Assembly: GCA_963752755.1 (NCBI GenBank)
Contig: CAVVZJ010000008.1
Span: 62,001 to 126,000 of the forward strand
Direction of reading: 5' to 3'
DNA from: CAVVZJ01 sp963752755
GTDB taxonomy: Bacteria > Planctomycetota > Planctomycetia > Isosphaerales > Isosphaeraceae
Length of the DNA stretch: 64,000 nucleotides
Shown here piece after piece: positions 18,554 through 26,798 of the stretch. The number at the start of each line of letters is the position of its first letter. The first letter of the stretch is position 1. The notes under the pieces are model-generated. The model did no database searches, was not told where the DNA came from, and worked only from the letters and a program-made list of their open reading frames with translations. The translations under genes and the position numbers were made by a program.

Positions 18554-20497
18554 TCATAACAACACGCCGTGCGAATGACACCAGTGGATCAGGACAAAAA
18601 TTGCCCAGACTCGGGACCAGTAGAGGCCAGGCGCGCCGCCTCGGAACGCCTCCCAGAGCCGCCCGACCGCCTCGCCGTCCAGGCCGACCGCCTCGGCCGC
18701 CCCCGGGTCGCGCATCCGCTCATCGATCACGTCGCCCAGGCCCCGGCGAATCCAGCGGTCGAACGGCAGGACGAACCCGCTCTTGGGCCGCTCGAAGAGC
18801 GCCGGGTCCAGCCCGACCAGGCCGGCCCGCCGGAGCATTTCCTTGCGGCCGATCGGGCGGTAGCGGGCCTCGTCCGGCAGCCGGCCGACGCAGGCGACCA
18901 CCTCCCGATCGACCAGCGGCAACCGGATCTCGATCGAGGCCGCCATGCCCGCCACGTCCGAGTCGCGCAGGAGCCGCTCGCCGAGGAAGCAACGCTGCTC
19001 CAGCACGCTGATCGCCGCCAGGGTCGAGCGGCCCCGCGTCTCCTGGCCCAGCCGCGATGCCAGGGCCGGCGGCAGGCCGTCCGCGACGTCCGGGTCCGCC
19101 ACTGGCCATCGTAGCAGCTCGCGCTGCATCTCGGGCAAGAACAGCGCGTAGGAGAGTTGGTAGAGCCGCAGCAGGTCGCCGCCCGTGCGGACCATCGACG
19201 GCAACTTCGCCCAGCGCACCTGCGGCCGGACCGGTCCCCGCGATCGCGGTCCGATCGCCGACGCCGCCAAGGCCGCCGCCCGCGCCTTCAACGGCCCCGG
19301 CACCCAGCCGGCGCGGCCAAGCCAGCGTTGCAAGGGCGGCAGGTCGCGGAAGCTCCGATAACCGCCGAATAGTTCGTCGCCGCCGGTCCCGACCAGCGCC
19401 ACCGTCAGGCCCGCCTCGCGGACGGCGCGGGCCATGGTGTACGTGTTCAGGCCGTCGAAGGTCGGTTGGTCCAGCGAGCCGACCGCGTCGTCCAGCCGGG
19501 CGACGAAGTCCGACTCGGTCAGCCTCACCTCGCGATGCCGCGTGCCGATCGCCTCGGCGATCCGGCGCGCGCCGGCCCCTCGTTGAGCTCCGCCTCCTCG
19601 AAGGCGAGCGTGAACGTGTGGACCGGCTCCCCACCGGCCTTCCGCGCCAGGTTCGCCACGGCGCCCGAGTCGATCCCGCCCGAGAGGAAGACCCCCAGCG
19701 GCACGTCACTGACCAGGTGCGACCGGACCGATCCGGCCAGGGCCTCCCGGACCTCCGACCTCGTCGGCCGGCCGCCCTCCGGGCGCCGGGAACGCCCAGG
19801 ACGATCCTGAGGCGACCGTCCGCCCCCGGTCGTCCAACTCGCGGACCTCCCCCGGCTCAAGCATCGCGACGCCCCGGACCACGGTCGTCGGGCCCGGCAC
19901 GAAGCCGTTCCAGATGAACGCGGCGACCGCCGACGGGTCGAGCCGCGGCCGTCCCAGCAGCCCCGAGGCGAGGATCGCCCGCAGCTCCGAGGCGAAGACC
20001 AGCGACCAGGGGCCTTCCGGGTCCGGGTTCCTGGCCACGTACAAGGGCTTAATGCCGAGCGGGTCGCGGGTCAGCAGCAACGACCGCCGCGACGGGTCCC
20101 ACAATCCAAAGGCAAACATCCCGCGCAGCCGAGCGACCGCCGACGGCCCCCAGCTTGCCAAGGCGGCCAGCAAGACCTCGGTATCGCCGGTGGACGCGAA
20201 CCGCCGGCCCTCGGCCTGAAGCTCGCCGCGAAGCTCGCGATAGTTGTAGATCTCGCCATTGAAGACGATCACCCGACCGCCGACCGGCTCGACCATCGGC
20301 TGGTCGGCCGTTTCCGAGAGGTCGAGGATCGAGAGCCGGCGGTGCGCCAGCAGGCAGCCGCGCCCTTGCTCGTCGGCCGGACTGATCCAGGTCCCGCCGC
20401 CGTCGGGGCCGCGATGCCGCAAAGCGTCGGCCAACCGGCCGAGGGCTTCGCGGTTCGTGTCGTCGATCGTGCCAAGGATGCCGGCGATGCCGCACAT
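18554..20497 (-). CDS. asnB: Asparagine synthase (glutamine-hydrolysing)-like amidotransferase
   Basis: Transfers glutamine-derived ammonia to an ATP-activated carboxylate. The start is ATG 20497, giving the required Cys2 nucleophile (MCGIAGILG). The class II glutaminase domain continues with RHRGPDGGGTW, ADQPMVEPVGGRVIVFNGEI and STGDTEVLLA. The synthetase domain has the PP-loop FLSGGIDSGAVANLARK and VGTGGDELFGGYRSF. Frame changes near 19790 and 19545 split it into three readable parts. Corrected length is about 645 residues, as expected. In polysaccharide clusters AsnB homologues may amidate uronic acids rather than make asparagine; that is inference from context. Confidence 0.8.
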
Positions 20498-20537
20498 GAG
20501 GAGTCGGGGTCTCGGGGCTGTTTGTCTCAGGTCGGGG

Positions 20538-21548
20538 TCAGGCACGCGCGTCGGCCGCGGGCCGTTTGTACTCGATGAGGCGGGACTCCCGGCGGCGGAG
20601 CCGGCCGGCCCAGTAACGGAGCTGGCCCTCCAGCCCCGGGAACTTCCCCAGCATGCAGAAGGCCCCGTAGAGAGCCGCCTGCCGCCAGGTCGCGCCCCGT
20701 TTCCGGACGGAACGGGCCGCCCGCGCCGCCGAGATGGGGTAGCCGGCCAGCAACAGCAGGCTCAACCCCGAGGTCGGCCAGGCCAGGCCGACGGCCGTGG
20801 CCGGTACGATCAGGCCCCAGAACCAGAGGCTCCGCGAGGGCCGGACCCAGTGCCGCTCCGGCCCCCGGCCGTGACGGGCCGCGCCCTCGGCGTAGGCGTG
20901 GCCGCTCCGCACCGCACGTCGCCACCACTGGCCGAAGCGGGTCATGGCCAGGTCGTGCCGCGTCATCTCGGCGTCGAGCCGGAGGACGGTCCAGCCGGCC
21001 CGCCGCAGCCGCAGGCAGAGGTCCGGCTCCTCGCCCGCGATCAAGGACGGGTCGTAGCCGCCGACGGCCCGCAACGGGCCGACCCGGATCAAGGCGTCAC
21101 CCCCGCAAGCCTCGGCCGGGCCGACCGGCGTGTCCCACTCCAGATCGGCCAGCCGGTTGTAGAGCGAACGCTCCGGAAACCGCTCGCGGCGACGGCCGCA
21201 GACAACCGCCAGCCCGGGCGCCGCCTCCAGGGCCGCGCGGGCCTTCTCGAGCCAGCCGGCCACGACCTCGCAGTCGCCATCCACGAACTGGACGTACCGC
21301 AGGCCCGGCAACCGCTCCCGCAGCCGCTCGAACCCCGCGTTGCGGGCCCTGGCCGCCGTGAACGGCGTCGTGAGGTCCAGCTCGACCACCTCGACGCCCA
21401 GCGAACGCGCCATCGCCACGCTGCCGTCGGTCGAGCCCGAATCGACGTATACGACCGCCGCGGCCTGGCCGACGACCGACTCCAGGCAGCGACGGAGCCG
21501 ATCGCCCTCGTTGCGGCCGATCGCCACGACCCCCACGTTGCCCATCAT
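20538..21548 (-). CDS. Glycosyltransferase family 2, membrane-anchored
   Basis: GT-A inverting transferase, about 336 residues from ATG 21548. Motifs: VVAIGRNEGDRLRRCLES at the N-terminus, VVYVDSGSTDGSVAMA (nucleotide-binding DSGSTD), FVDGDCEVVAGWLE (DxD metal site) and GEEPDLCLRLRRAGW (catalytic-base ED/EEP region). Near the C-terminus two hydrophobic segments (SLWFWGLIVPATAVGLAWP, LSLLLLAGYPISAARAA) suggest membrane attachment. The reading frame is continuous upstream with the C-terminal part of the previous glycosyltransferase, which probably reflects an indel rather than a fusion. Confidence 0.75.
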   Translation of the reverse strand: MMGNVGVVAIGRNEGDRLRRCLESVVGQAAAVVYVDSGSTDGSVAMARSLGVEVVELDLTTPFTAARARNAGFERLRERLPGLRYVQFVDGDCEVVAGWLEKARAALEAAPGLAVVCGRRRERFPERSLYNRLADLEWDTPVGPAEACGGDALIRVGPLRAVGGYDPSLIAGEEPDLCLRLRRAGWTVLRLDAEMTRHDLAMTRFGQWWRRAVRSGHAYAEGAARHGRGPERHWVRPSRSLWFWGLIVPATAVGLAWPTSGLSLLLLAGYPISAARAARSVRKRGATWRQAALYGAFCMLGKFPGLEGQLRYWAGRLRRRESRLIEYKRPAADARA

Positions 21549-22512
21549 GGTCTGCGCCCCCGCCTCGACGGCCTCGGTCGCCGCGGCGGTCGGCCCTGGA
21601 TTCCAGCAGGCCGCCTGGCGGTGGTTCAGCGCCTCGGTGGCCCGTGCCTTGCCGCGCCACAGGCAGTCGCGCTGGTAGCGGCGGAGGAACCGCCGGAACG
21701 TGGCGTCACCGTACCGCGGCTGGCCGGCGGCCAGGCTCTTGAAGTAGCCCCAGAGCATCCCCAGGCCCCCGACGACCAGGGGTGGCCGGGTCATCCGGAA
21801 CAGCGGCGCTGGCCGTCAGGTAGAAGGGGCCGGTCCCCATGAAGTACTGGCCGAAGCCGTGCCGGACCCGGCCGGTCCACCAGCTCGTCTGGCTCGTGCC
21901 CATCGGCCGCAGGTGCACGAACCGCAGGTCCGGCTCATCCCAGCTCGCGGCGATCCAGCCGAGCATCCGGCAGCGGTGGCCGTCGATGCCATCCCACATC
22001 ACCTCGCGGACGAAGCCCCCGACTTGCTCGAAGCAGCATCGCCGGTAAAACTTCGTCATGCCGACCGAGTTTTCGTCGCCGCACTTCTCGCTGACCAGCC
22101 GGCCCCCTTGCTGGAAGTACGGCTTGCCGCTGCACGTGCCGAGCCTCGGATCGGCCTCCATCCGCCCGATCAAGATCGCGAAGTAGCGCGGGGGCAGGTC
22201 GAGGTCTAGGTCGAGCTTGCAGAGATAGTCGAATTCGGAAAAGTCGATCGACTCGTAACCCGCGTAGAAGGCGTCGATGACCCCCGGCCCGACCTTGCGG
22301 CTGCCGCGGTCGGCGCGGCGGACGACGCGGATGAACTCGTGCCGCGCGGCGTACTCGTCGAGGATCGCCGGCGTCTCATCGGTGGAACCGTCATCGACGA
22401 TCACCCAGAGGTCCGGCGGCACGCTCTGGTGGACGACGCTGTCGAGCGTGCGGCGGGCGTAGGCGGCCTCGTCACGGCAGGGGGTGATCAGGCAGTATTT
22501 GGGTCGCTTCAT
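21549..22512 (-). CDS. Glycosyltransferase family 2 (frameshift near the C-terminus)
   Basis: Starts at ATG 22512 with KYCLITPCRDEAAYARRTLD, then WVIVDDGSTDETPAIL (nucleotide binding), KLDLDLDLPPRYFAIL (DxD) and DGIDGHRCRMLGW. After about 21795 the coding text moves to another frame (PPLVVGGLGMLWGYFKSL ... FRRFLRRYQRDCLWRGKARA), which is the usual end of this subfamily. No stop appears in that frame before the next gene's start, so the true end is not defined; I place it just before 21548. The start overlaps the stop of the upstream GT2 gene by 4 bases, ATGA. Confidence 0.7.
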
Positions 22513-23450
22513 GATCCCAAACGCTCCTCGGCCAGGACGGGGGCGACGGCCGGCCGGGTCGAAGCCGCCGGCCGCGGTGGGCTCAGGCCCAGAGGGAACC
22601 GGACCAGGGTCGAGGCCAGGACCCGAGCGTGGATGCGGTCGTGACGCCGCCCTGGCCGGACCAGGGAACGGGCCCAGCAGCGCGGCAGGTCCAGCGCCAG
22701 GAGCAGCCAGAGGCCGACCATCTCCAGGGCCGGCCGATGGCGAGCGAACCAGCGGAACTGCCCGTGGAGGAACCAGGCATGAAGGTCGGCGCGCCGACTG
22801 GCGTCGGCTCCCCCGCCGCTGGCGCCTCCGAAATGACGCACGTGGGCCCCTTCGTAAGGCCGCGCCTCCCAGCCGTCTCGAAGCAGGCGGGCGGATAAGT
22901 CCGCATCCTCCCAGTACATGAAATAGGCGTCGTCAAGTCGGCCGCCGACCGCCTCGAGCGCCTGACGGCGGAGGACCAGGGCCGTGCCCGGCAGCCAGAC
23001 CTCGCCGGCCGACTCCGGCCGTGGTGGCCGGTCCAGGACGGCGCGGGCGATGGCACCCAGACTCGGCAACGGGTGACGATTGACCTGCGGCCGCCCGTCA
23101 AGGCCGATCAACCGAGGGCTGATCGCGCCGAGCGTCGGCTCGGATTCCAGCTCCGCGACGCAGCGACTCAGGGCGTCGTCCTCGAGGACCGTATCGGAGT
23201 TCAAGAGCACCAGATATGGACCGCTCGCCTGCTCGATCCCGACGTTATTCGCGCCGGCGAAGCCCCGGTTCTCGGACAACGCGATCAGCGTCACTCCGGC
23301 GAATGATTCGCGGACCATCTCCGGCGAGCCGTCGCGGCTGCCGTTGTCCACCACGATCACCTCGGCGCCCGGCTCGTGCCGCTCCAGCGAAGCCAGGCAG
23401 TCGCGGAGCAAGTCGCGGGTGTTGTAGCTGACGATCACGACCGAGAACAT
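22509..23450 (-). CDS. Glycosyltransferase family 2 (rhamnosyltransferase-like)
   Basis: About 313 residues from ATG 23450 (FSVVIVSYNTRDLLRDCLAS). Motifs: VIVVDNGSRDGSPEMV (nucleotide-binding), ENRGFAGANNVGI, YLVLLNSDTVLEDDAL (DxD-like), and FMYWEDADLSARLLRDGW (catalytic ED). This layout is that of WbbL-type rhamnosyltransferases, though the sugar is not certain. The frame is intact. The start lies within the last codons of the upstream GT4 gene, and the stop overlaps the next gene's ATG. Confidence 0.85.
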   Translation of the reverse strand: MFSVVIVSYNTRDLLRDCLASLERHEPGAEVIVVDNGSRDGSPEMVRESFAGVTLIALSENRGFAGANNVGIEQASGPYLVLLNSDTVLEDDALSRCVAELESEPTLGAISPRLIGLDGRPQVNRHPLPSLGAIARAVLDRPPRPESAGEVWLPGTALVLRRQALEAVGGRLDDAYFMYWEDADLSARLLRDGWEARPYEGAHVRHFGGASGGGADASRRADLHAWFLHGQFRWFARHRPALEMVGLWLLLALDLPRCWARSLVRPGRRHDRIHARVLASTLVRFPLGLSPPRPAASTRPAVAPVLAEERLGS

Positions 23451-24700
23451 GGCGTCTCCCGGCAAATCTCGCGGAGAAAATCGCGATAGCGTCCCGCCCG
23501 CACCTCCCAGCCCCAGCCCTCGGCCATGCGCGACCGGGCCTCCCGACCGAGTCGGCTCCCGATCTCCGGCTCCAGGGCTTGGCCCAGCGCCTCGGCCACG
23601 GCGCCCGCGTCGCTGGCGTCCACGTAAAGGGCCGCCTCGCCGAGCGTCTGCCGGGTCACCGGGTTGTCATCCACGACCTCCGGCAAGCCCGAGCCGGCGG
23701 CCTCCAGATAGACATTGGCCGACGGCTCGACGCAGCTCAGGTGCGAGAACGCGTCGGCCCGGCGGTACAAAGCCGGCATCCGTCCACGGGGCACGGCCCC
23801 CAGAAAGCGGTGCCGGTCCGGTAAAAGTGCTTCGGCCCTGGCCGTCAACCGGCCCCGCTCCGGACCATCGCCCGCGATCACCAGGAAAACCTCGGGCCGA
23901 CGCGCGGCGGCTTCGATGGCGACGGCCACGTTCTTCGAGGCGATCAGGGCACTCGCCACCAGAACCAGCGGCCTCCCCGTCGGCAGCGGTCCGCCCGGCA
24001 AGCCGGAGAGGTCCTCGACCTCTCCGGGCCGGCGCGGCCGGAAGGTCTCCAGGTCCACACCATTGGGGATCAAGGCCGTCCGGTAACGTTCGCGGTGCTG
24101 TTCGTAGTAAACCTGGTTCGTGCAGACCAGGCCATCGCACCGGAAGAAGCGGTATTCCGAGTTCCGCGCCCGGGCCATCCAGTCACCGTTCTGGGTCACG
24201 AAGATCAGGCGCGGCCGACGCCGTCCCCCCGCTTTCTGCAAGTACCAGTTGACGAACGGATACGTGCAACTCAGCACGGCGTCAAATCGCCGTGGATCGA
24301 AGGTCCGACTCAGCCAGAGCCCCAGGGTGAAGGTCAACTCCTCGTACTCGTATTCGCTCCGGAGCGGCGGGATCCCCGGCCAGCGTTCGAAGCGATCACG
24401 ACTCACGCAGGCAATCCGGTGCAGGGGGGCCGGCGGCCTGGAATCGACCCCATCCAGACCCTCGACTCCGGACCCGAAGAGTTCGATCTCCAGGTCCGGA
24501 TACCGGGACAGCCCCCGGGCAATCTCAAAAAATGCCGTCTCGGCTCCACGGCGAACCCGCCCCAAACCTGGCAGGACCATCGCCACGCGAAGGGGACGCT
24601 CCAGGCCCTCGGTGGAGGGGCGAGATCGGCCGTCCCGAACCACGGCCATCGACGAAGCCGGCCTCGACGTTTTCCCAATCGATGCCATGATTTTCTCCAA
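23435..24700 (-). CDS. Glycosyltransferase family 4
   Basis: About 421 residues. The N-terminal domain begins VAMVLPGLGRVRRGAETAFF, a GT4 donor-loop pattern. The C-terminal domain has LVLVASALIASKNVAVAIEA, FLVIAGDGPERGRL, HRFLGAVPRGRMPALYRRAD and LSCVEPSANVYLEAAGSGLP. The upstream 38 bases before the WecG-type gene end at 24739 are AT-rich (24700-24760) and may hold a processing or initiation signal. The frame is intact. Sugar specificity unknown. Confidence 0.8.
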   Translation of the reverse strand: MEKIMASIGKTSRPASSMAVVRDGRSRPSTEGLERPLRVAMVLPGLGRVRRGAETAFFEIARGLSRYPDLEIELFGSGVEGLDGVDSRPPAPLHRIACVSRDRFERWPGIPPLRSEYEYEELTFTLGLWLSRTFDPRRFDAVLSCTYPFVNWYLQKAGGRRRPRLIFVTQNGDWMARARNSEYRFFRCDGLVCTNQVYYEQHRERYRTALIPNGVDLETFRPRRPGEVEDLSGLPGGPLPTGRPLVLVASALIASKNVAVAIEAAARRPEVFLVIAGDGPERGRLTARAEALLPDRHRFLGAVPRGRMPALYRRADAFSHLSCVEPSANVYLEAAGSGLPEVVDDNPVTRQTLGEAALYVDASDAGAVAEALGQALEPEIGSRLGREARSRMAEGWGWEVRAGRYRDFLREICRETPCSRS

Positions 24701-24738
24701 AATATACCTGTTAATAAAAGTTTAATTAAAAGTGATTT

Positions 24739-25557
24739 TCAAGTATTTTGGTCGAGTCTTCGAGGTGTCCCGCGCAGGGGGCCGCCAGCCTTGCCGCCGA
24801 CCAGGTCTTGGGTAATCATCCGCAGCAGGTAGCGAGCGTTGGCGGCGTATCGAGGAGCGAGCCGCCTTGGCTCCAGAGACAGGCGGTAGGCCCATTCCAT
24901 GCCGATCTTCTGGACCCAGCGCGGCGCCCGGCGGACCCGGCCGGCGATGAAGTCGAGGCTGGCGCCGACCTGCACGCAGACCGGCACCCCCAGGCTCTCC
25001 AGGTGCCGGGCGATCCAGAGCTCACCCTTGGGCTGGCCGTAGGCGACGAACAGCAGGTGCGGCCGCGCCTCGCGGATCTGCGCCAGCAGTCGCTCGTGCT
25101 CCTCGTCGCCGAGGCCCCGGTGCGGCGGGCAGGCCGTGCCGGCGACCTCCAGACCCGGGTACAGGTCGGCCAGCCGCCTGGCCGCCGCGTCGGCGACCCC
25201 CTCGGCGCCGCCGAGCAGGAAGACCCGGTGCCCGCGCGCCGCGGCACGCTCGCAGAGGTCGTAGATCAGGTCCGAGCCGGCCACCCGCTCGGGCAAGGGC
25301 GACCGCTTCCAACGCGACGCCCAGACGATCGGCGCACCGTCGGCCAGGATGAACGCGGCGCGGGCGTTGACCGCGCGCAGCTCGGCCTGCTCGTGCGAGA
25401 GCATCGCGTAGTGCGCGTTGGCCGTGATGAAGAACGACGGCCGGCCCGACTCGGCCAGCAAGGCCGCGGCGTCGGCCGCCTGGGCGCGGGTCCAGGGGGC
25501 GAACGGCACGCCCCAGATCCAGACCGGCTGGCTCATCGCGGCGCCCTCCGGCGTCAT
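24739..25557 (-). CDS. WecG/TagA/CpsF family glycosyltransferase (GT26)
   Basis: About 272 residues. Usually adds N-acetylmannosamine or a related sugar as the second residue on a lipid carrier. Motifs: SFFITANAHYAMLSHEQAEL near the N-terminus, ILADGAPIVWASR (catalytic Asp in ADG), VFLLGGAEGVADAAA, LLFVAYGQPKGELWIARH and CVQVGASLDFIAGRVRRAPRW. The ATG at 25557 overlaps the exosortase stop as ATGA, so I take it as the start; an internal ATG at 25536 also fits. WecG-type genes beside exosortase genes are common in exosortase/EPS loci. Confidence 0.85.
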   Translation of the reverse strand: MTPEGAAMSQPVWIWGVPFAPWTRAQAADAAALLAESGRPSFFITANAHYAMLSHEQAELRAVNARAAFILADGAPIVWASRWKRSPLPERVAGSDLIYDLCERAAARGHRVFLLGGAEGVADAAARRLADLYPGLEVAGTACPPHRGLGDEEHERLLAQIREARPHLLFVAYGQPKGELWIARHLESLGVPVCVQVGASLDFIAGRVRRAPRWVQKIGMEWAYRLSLEPRRLAPRYAANARYLLRMITQDLVGGKAGGPLRGTPRRLDQNT

Positions 25558-26563
25558 CGACCACGCCCCTTCCGGTCGAGGCTCCGGGCCGGGATCATCA
25601 CCAGTTGCGGCGACGGCCGACGCGACGGCGGCTCGGGCGGCGGCGGCTCACTCGGCACCTCGGTGACCAATCGCGACATCCAGACCAACTCCAGGCCCAC
25701 GAGCACCATCGCCAGCGGCATCATCAGCCAGCCGGCCAGCTCGTGAGCGAACTTCCGACCGGCCTCGTTGCCGAACATCTGGTACGCCCCGGCCGTGGCC
25801 ACGATCCGGATCGTGTTGCAGAGCAAGGCGATCGGCACGATGCTCGCCAGCAGCATCCACCGCTTCCAGCGCGCTCCATCGCGATCAGCAGACTCGTGGC
25901 GGTCACCGTGGCCGCCAGGCTGACCAGCATGGCCAGGCCGCTGCAGGCGCGGGCCACTTCCAGTTGCTCGGAGCCGAGGACGATCACGTTGCCCTGGTTG
26001 ATCACCCAGTAGCCCAGCAGCCGCAGCAGCGCGCAGCTGACCCGCGCCGCCAGCCCTTGCAGCGGCAGCGAGAGCCGATCGTCGTAGTTGCCGGGGATCG
26101 TCAGCATGAACACGAGGAAGGCGGCCGCCGGCCAGGTCCGCCGCAGGGTCGGCCAGCCGACACCGCTCAGCAGCAGGGCCGCCGCGGCGGGCACGATCGT
26201 GGCCGTCTCGAGCCAGTACTCGCCCCGTTGATAAAGCGCCGCCCGCGCCCCCAGGATCAAGGCCAGGCCAACCGGGCCCCAGGGCGTGGGCCGCGGCGCC
26301 GGGTCCTCGGGACCCGGCCAGAGCCGCCAGAGCAGGACCAAGGCGACCGGGATCACGAGGATGCCATGCGAGTAGTCCGAGTCGGTGGACCAGGTCTCGG
26401 CCAGTTGCCACAGGTTCGGCGCGTAGGCTCCGAAGAAGATCACGCCCAGGCCGAGGGCCCCGAGCACCATCACCGCCCGCGACCGGTCGCGGACGGCGAC
26501 CGATCCCGCCTTGGAGGCGATCGGGGCCGGGTCATGGGTCGTCGGTGCTTGCGAGTCAGTCAC
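25554..26563 (-). CDS. Exosortase (PEP-CTERM sorting transpeptidase), one frameshift
   Basis: Polytopic membrane cysteine protease/transpeptidase that recognises the C-terminal PEP-CTERM signal. The N-terminal segment has the family text DSDYSHGILVIPVALVLLW. The catalytic Cys is in EVARACSGLAMLVSL, the Arg in CNTIRIVATAGAY and the His in RKFAHELAGWLMM, so the full triad is present. A one-base deletion near 25880 (in the ME-R-R-W-K-R-W stretch) splits Cys from Arg and His. Start is GTG 26563 in the last of three repeated start modules. Corrected length is about 336 residues. The proline-rich tail after the last helix is unusual. Class (XrtU or other) not assigned. Confidence 0.85.
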
Positions 26564-26620
26564 GGCATCACCTCAGTCACGGCATCACCTCGTCAGTCAC
26601 GGCATCACCTCGTCGCCGCG
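26557..26620 (-). repeat. Triplicated ribosome-binding-site/start module with two mini-ORFs before the exosortase gene
   Basis: Three copies of a 17-base unit (CAGTCACGGCATCACCT on the plus strand) lie at 26557-26573, 26574-26590 and 26594-26610. On the coding (minus) strand each unit supplies a GAGGTGA ribosome-binding site followed by GTGACTGA. The first copy makes a mini-ORF MTDEVMP-stop, the second MTEVMP-stop, and the third starts the exosortase (MTDSQA). Each mini-ORF stop overlaps the next start as GTGA. This may be simple slippage duplication or a coupled uORF control; which one cannot be told from the sequence. Confidence 0.7.
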
Positions 26621-26798
26621 GGCTGACCACCGAAGGTTTCGGGAACGCGGCCGGCTCGCCCGTCCGCACGCGTGCGCACGCCGTCCTCGTGGGGCCACGG
26701 TGGTCTCCATCGGGCCCCGGGGGCGGGGCCCGACGAATCGCGACAGTCCTGGAGGACGGCTTGGGCGACATCTCGGGACGCTTCGTCCGGGCGTTGGC

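Noticed and set aside
16816..19011. Very long plus-strand open frame (about 731 codons)
   Set aside because: It is antisense to a GT4 gene, the oxygenase and asnB, which have clear motifs. Its translation is Arg/Pro/Gln-rich without domains, a usual shadow in GC-rich DNA.
10616..20497. Lasso-peptide biosynthesis cluster (AsnB, HprK-like kinases, ABC transporter, short peptide)
   Set aside because: The AsnB-like gene lies far from the kinases among glycosyltransferases, no RRE/PqqD or transglutaminase-like protease is present, and the 37-residue peptide lacks a suitable Gly-start core with an acidic residue at position 7-9.
20259..21842. Plus-strand open frame of about 527 codons
   Set aside because: Antisense to asnB and a GT2 gene; no motifs and biased composition.
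20538..22512. One two-domain GT2-GT2 fusion protein
   Set aside because: The frame is continuous only downstream of a frameshift in the first gene. Each half has a full GT2 domain and a separate start, so two genes are more likely, though a fusion is not excluded.
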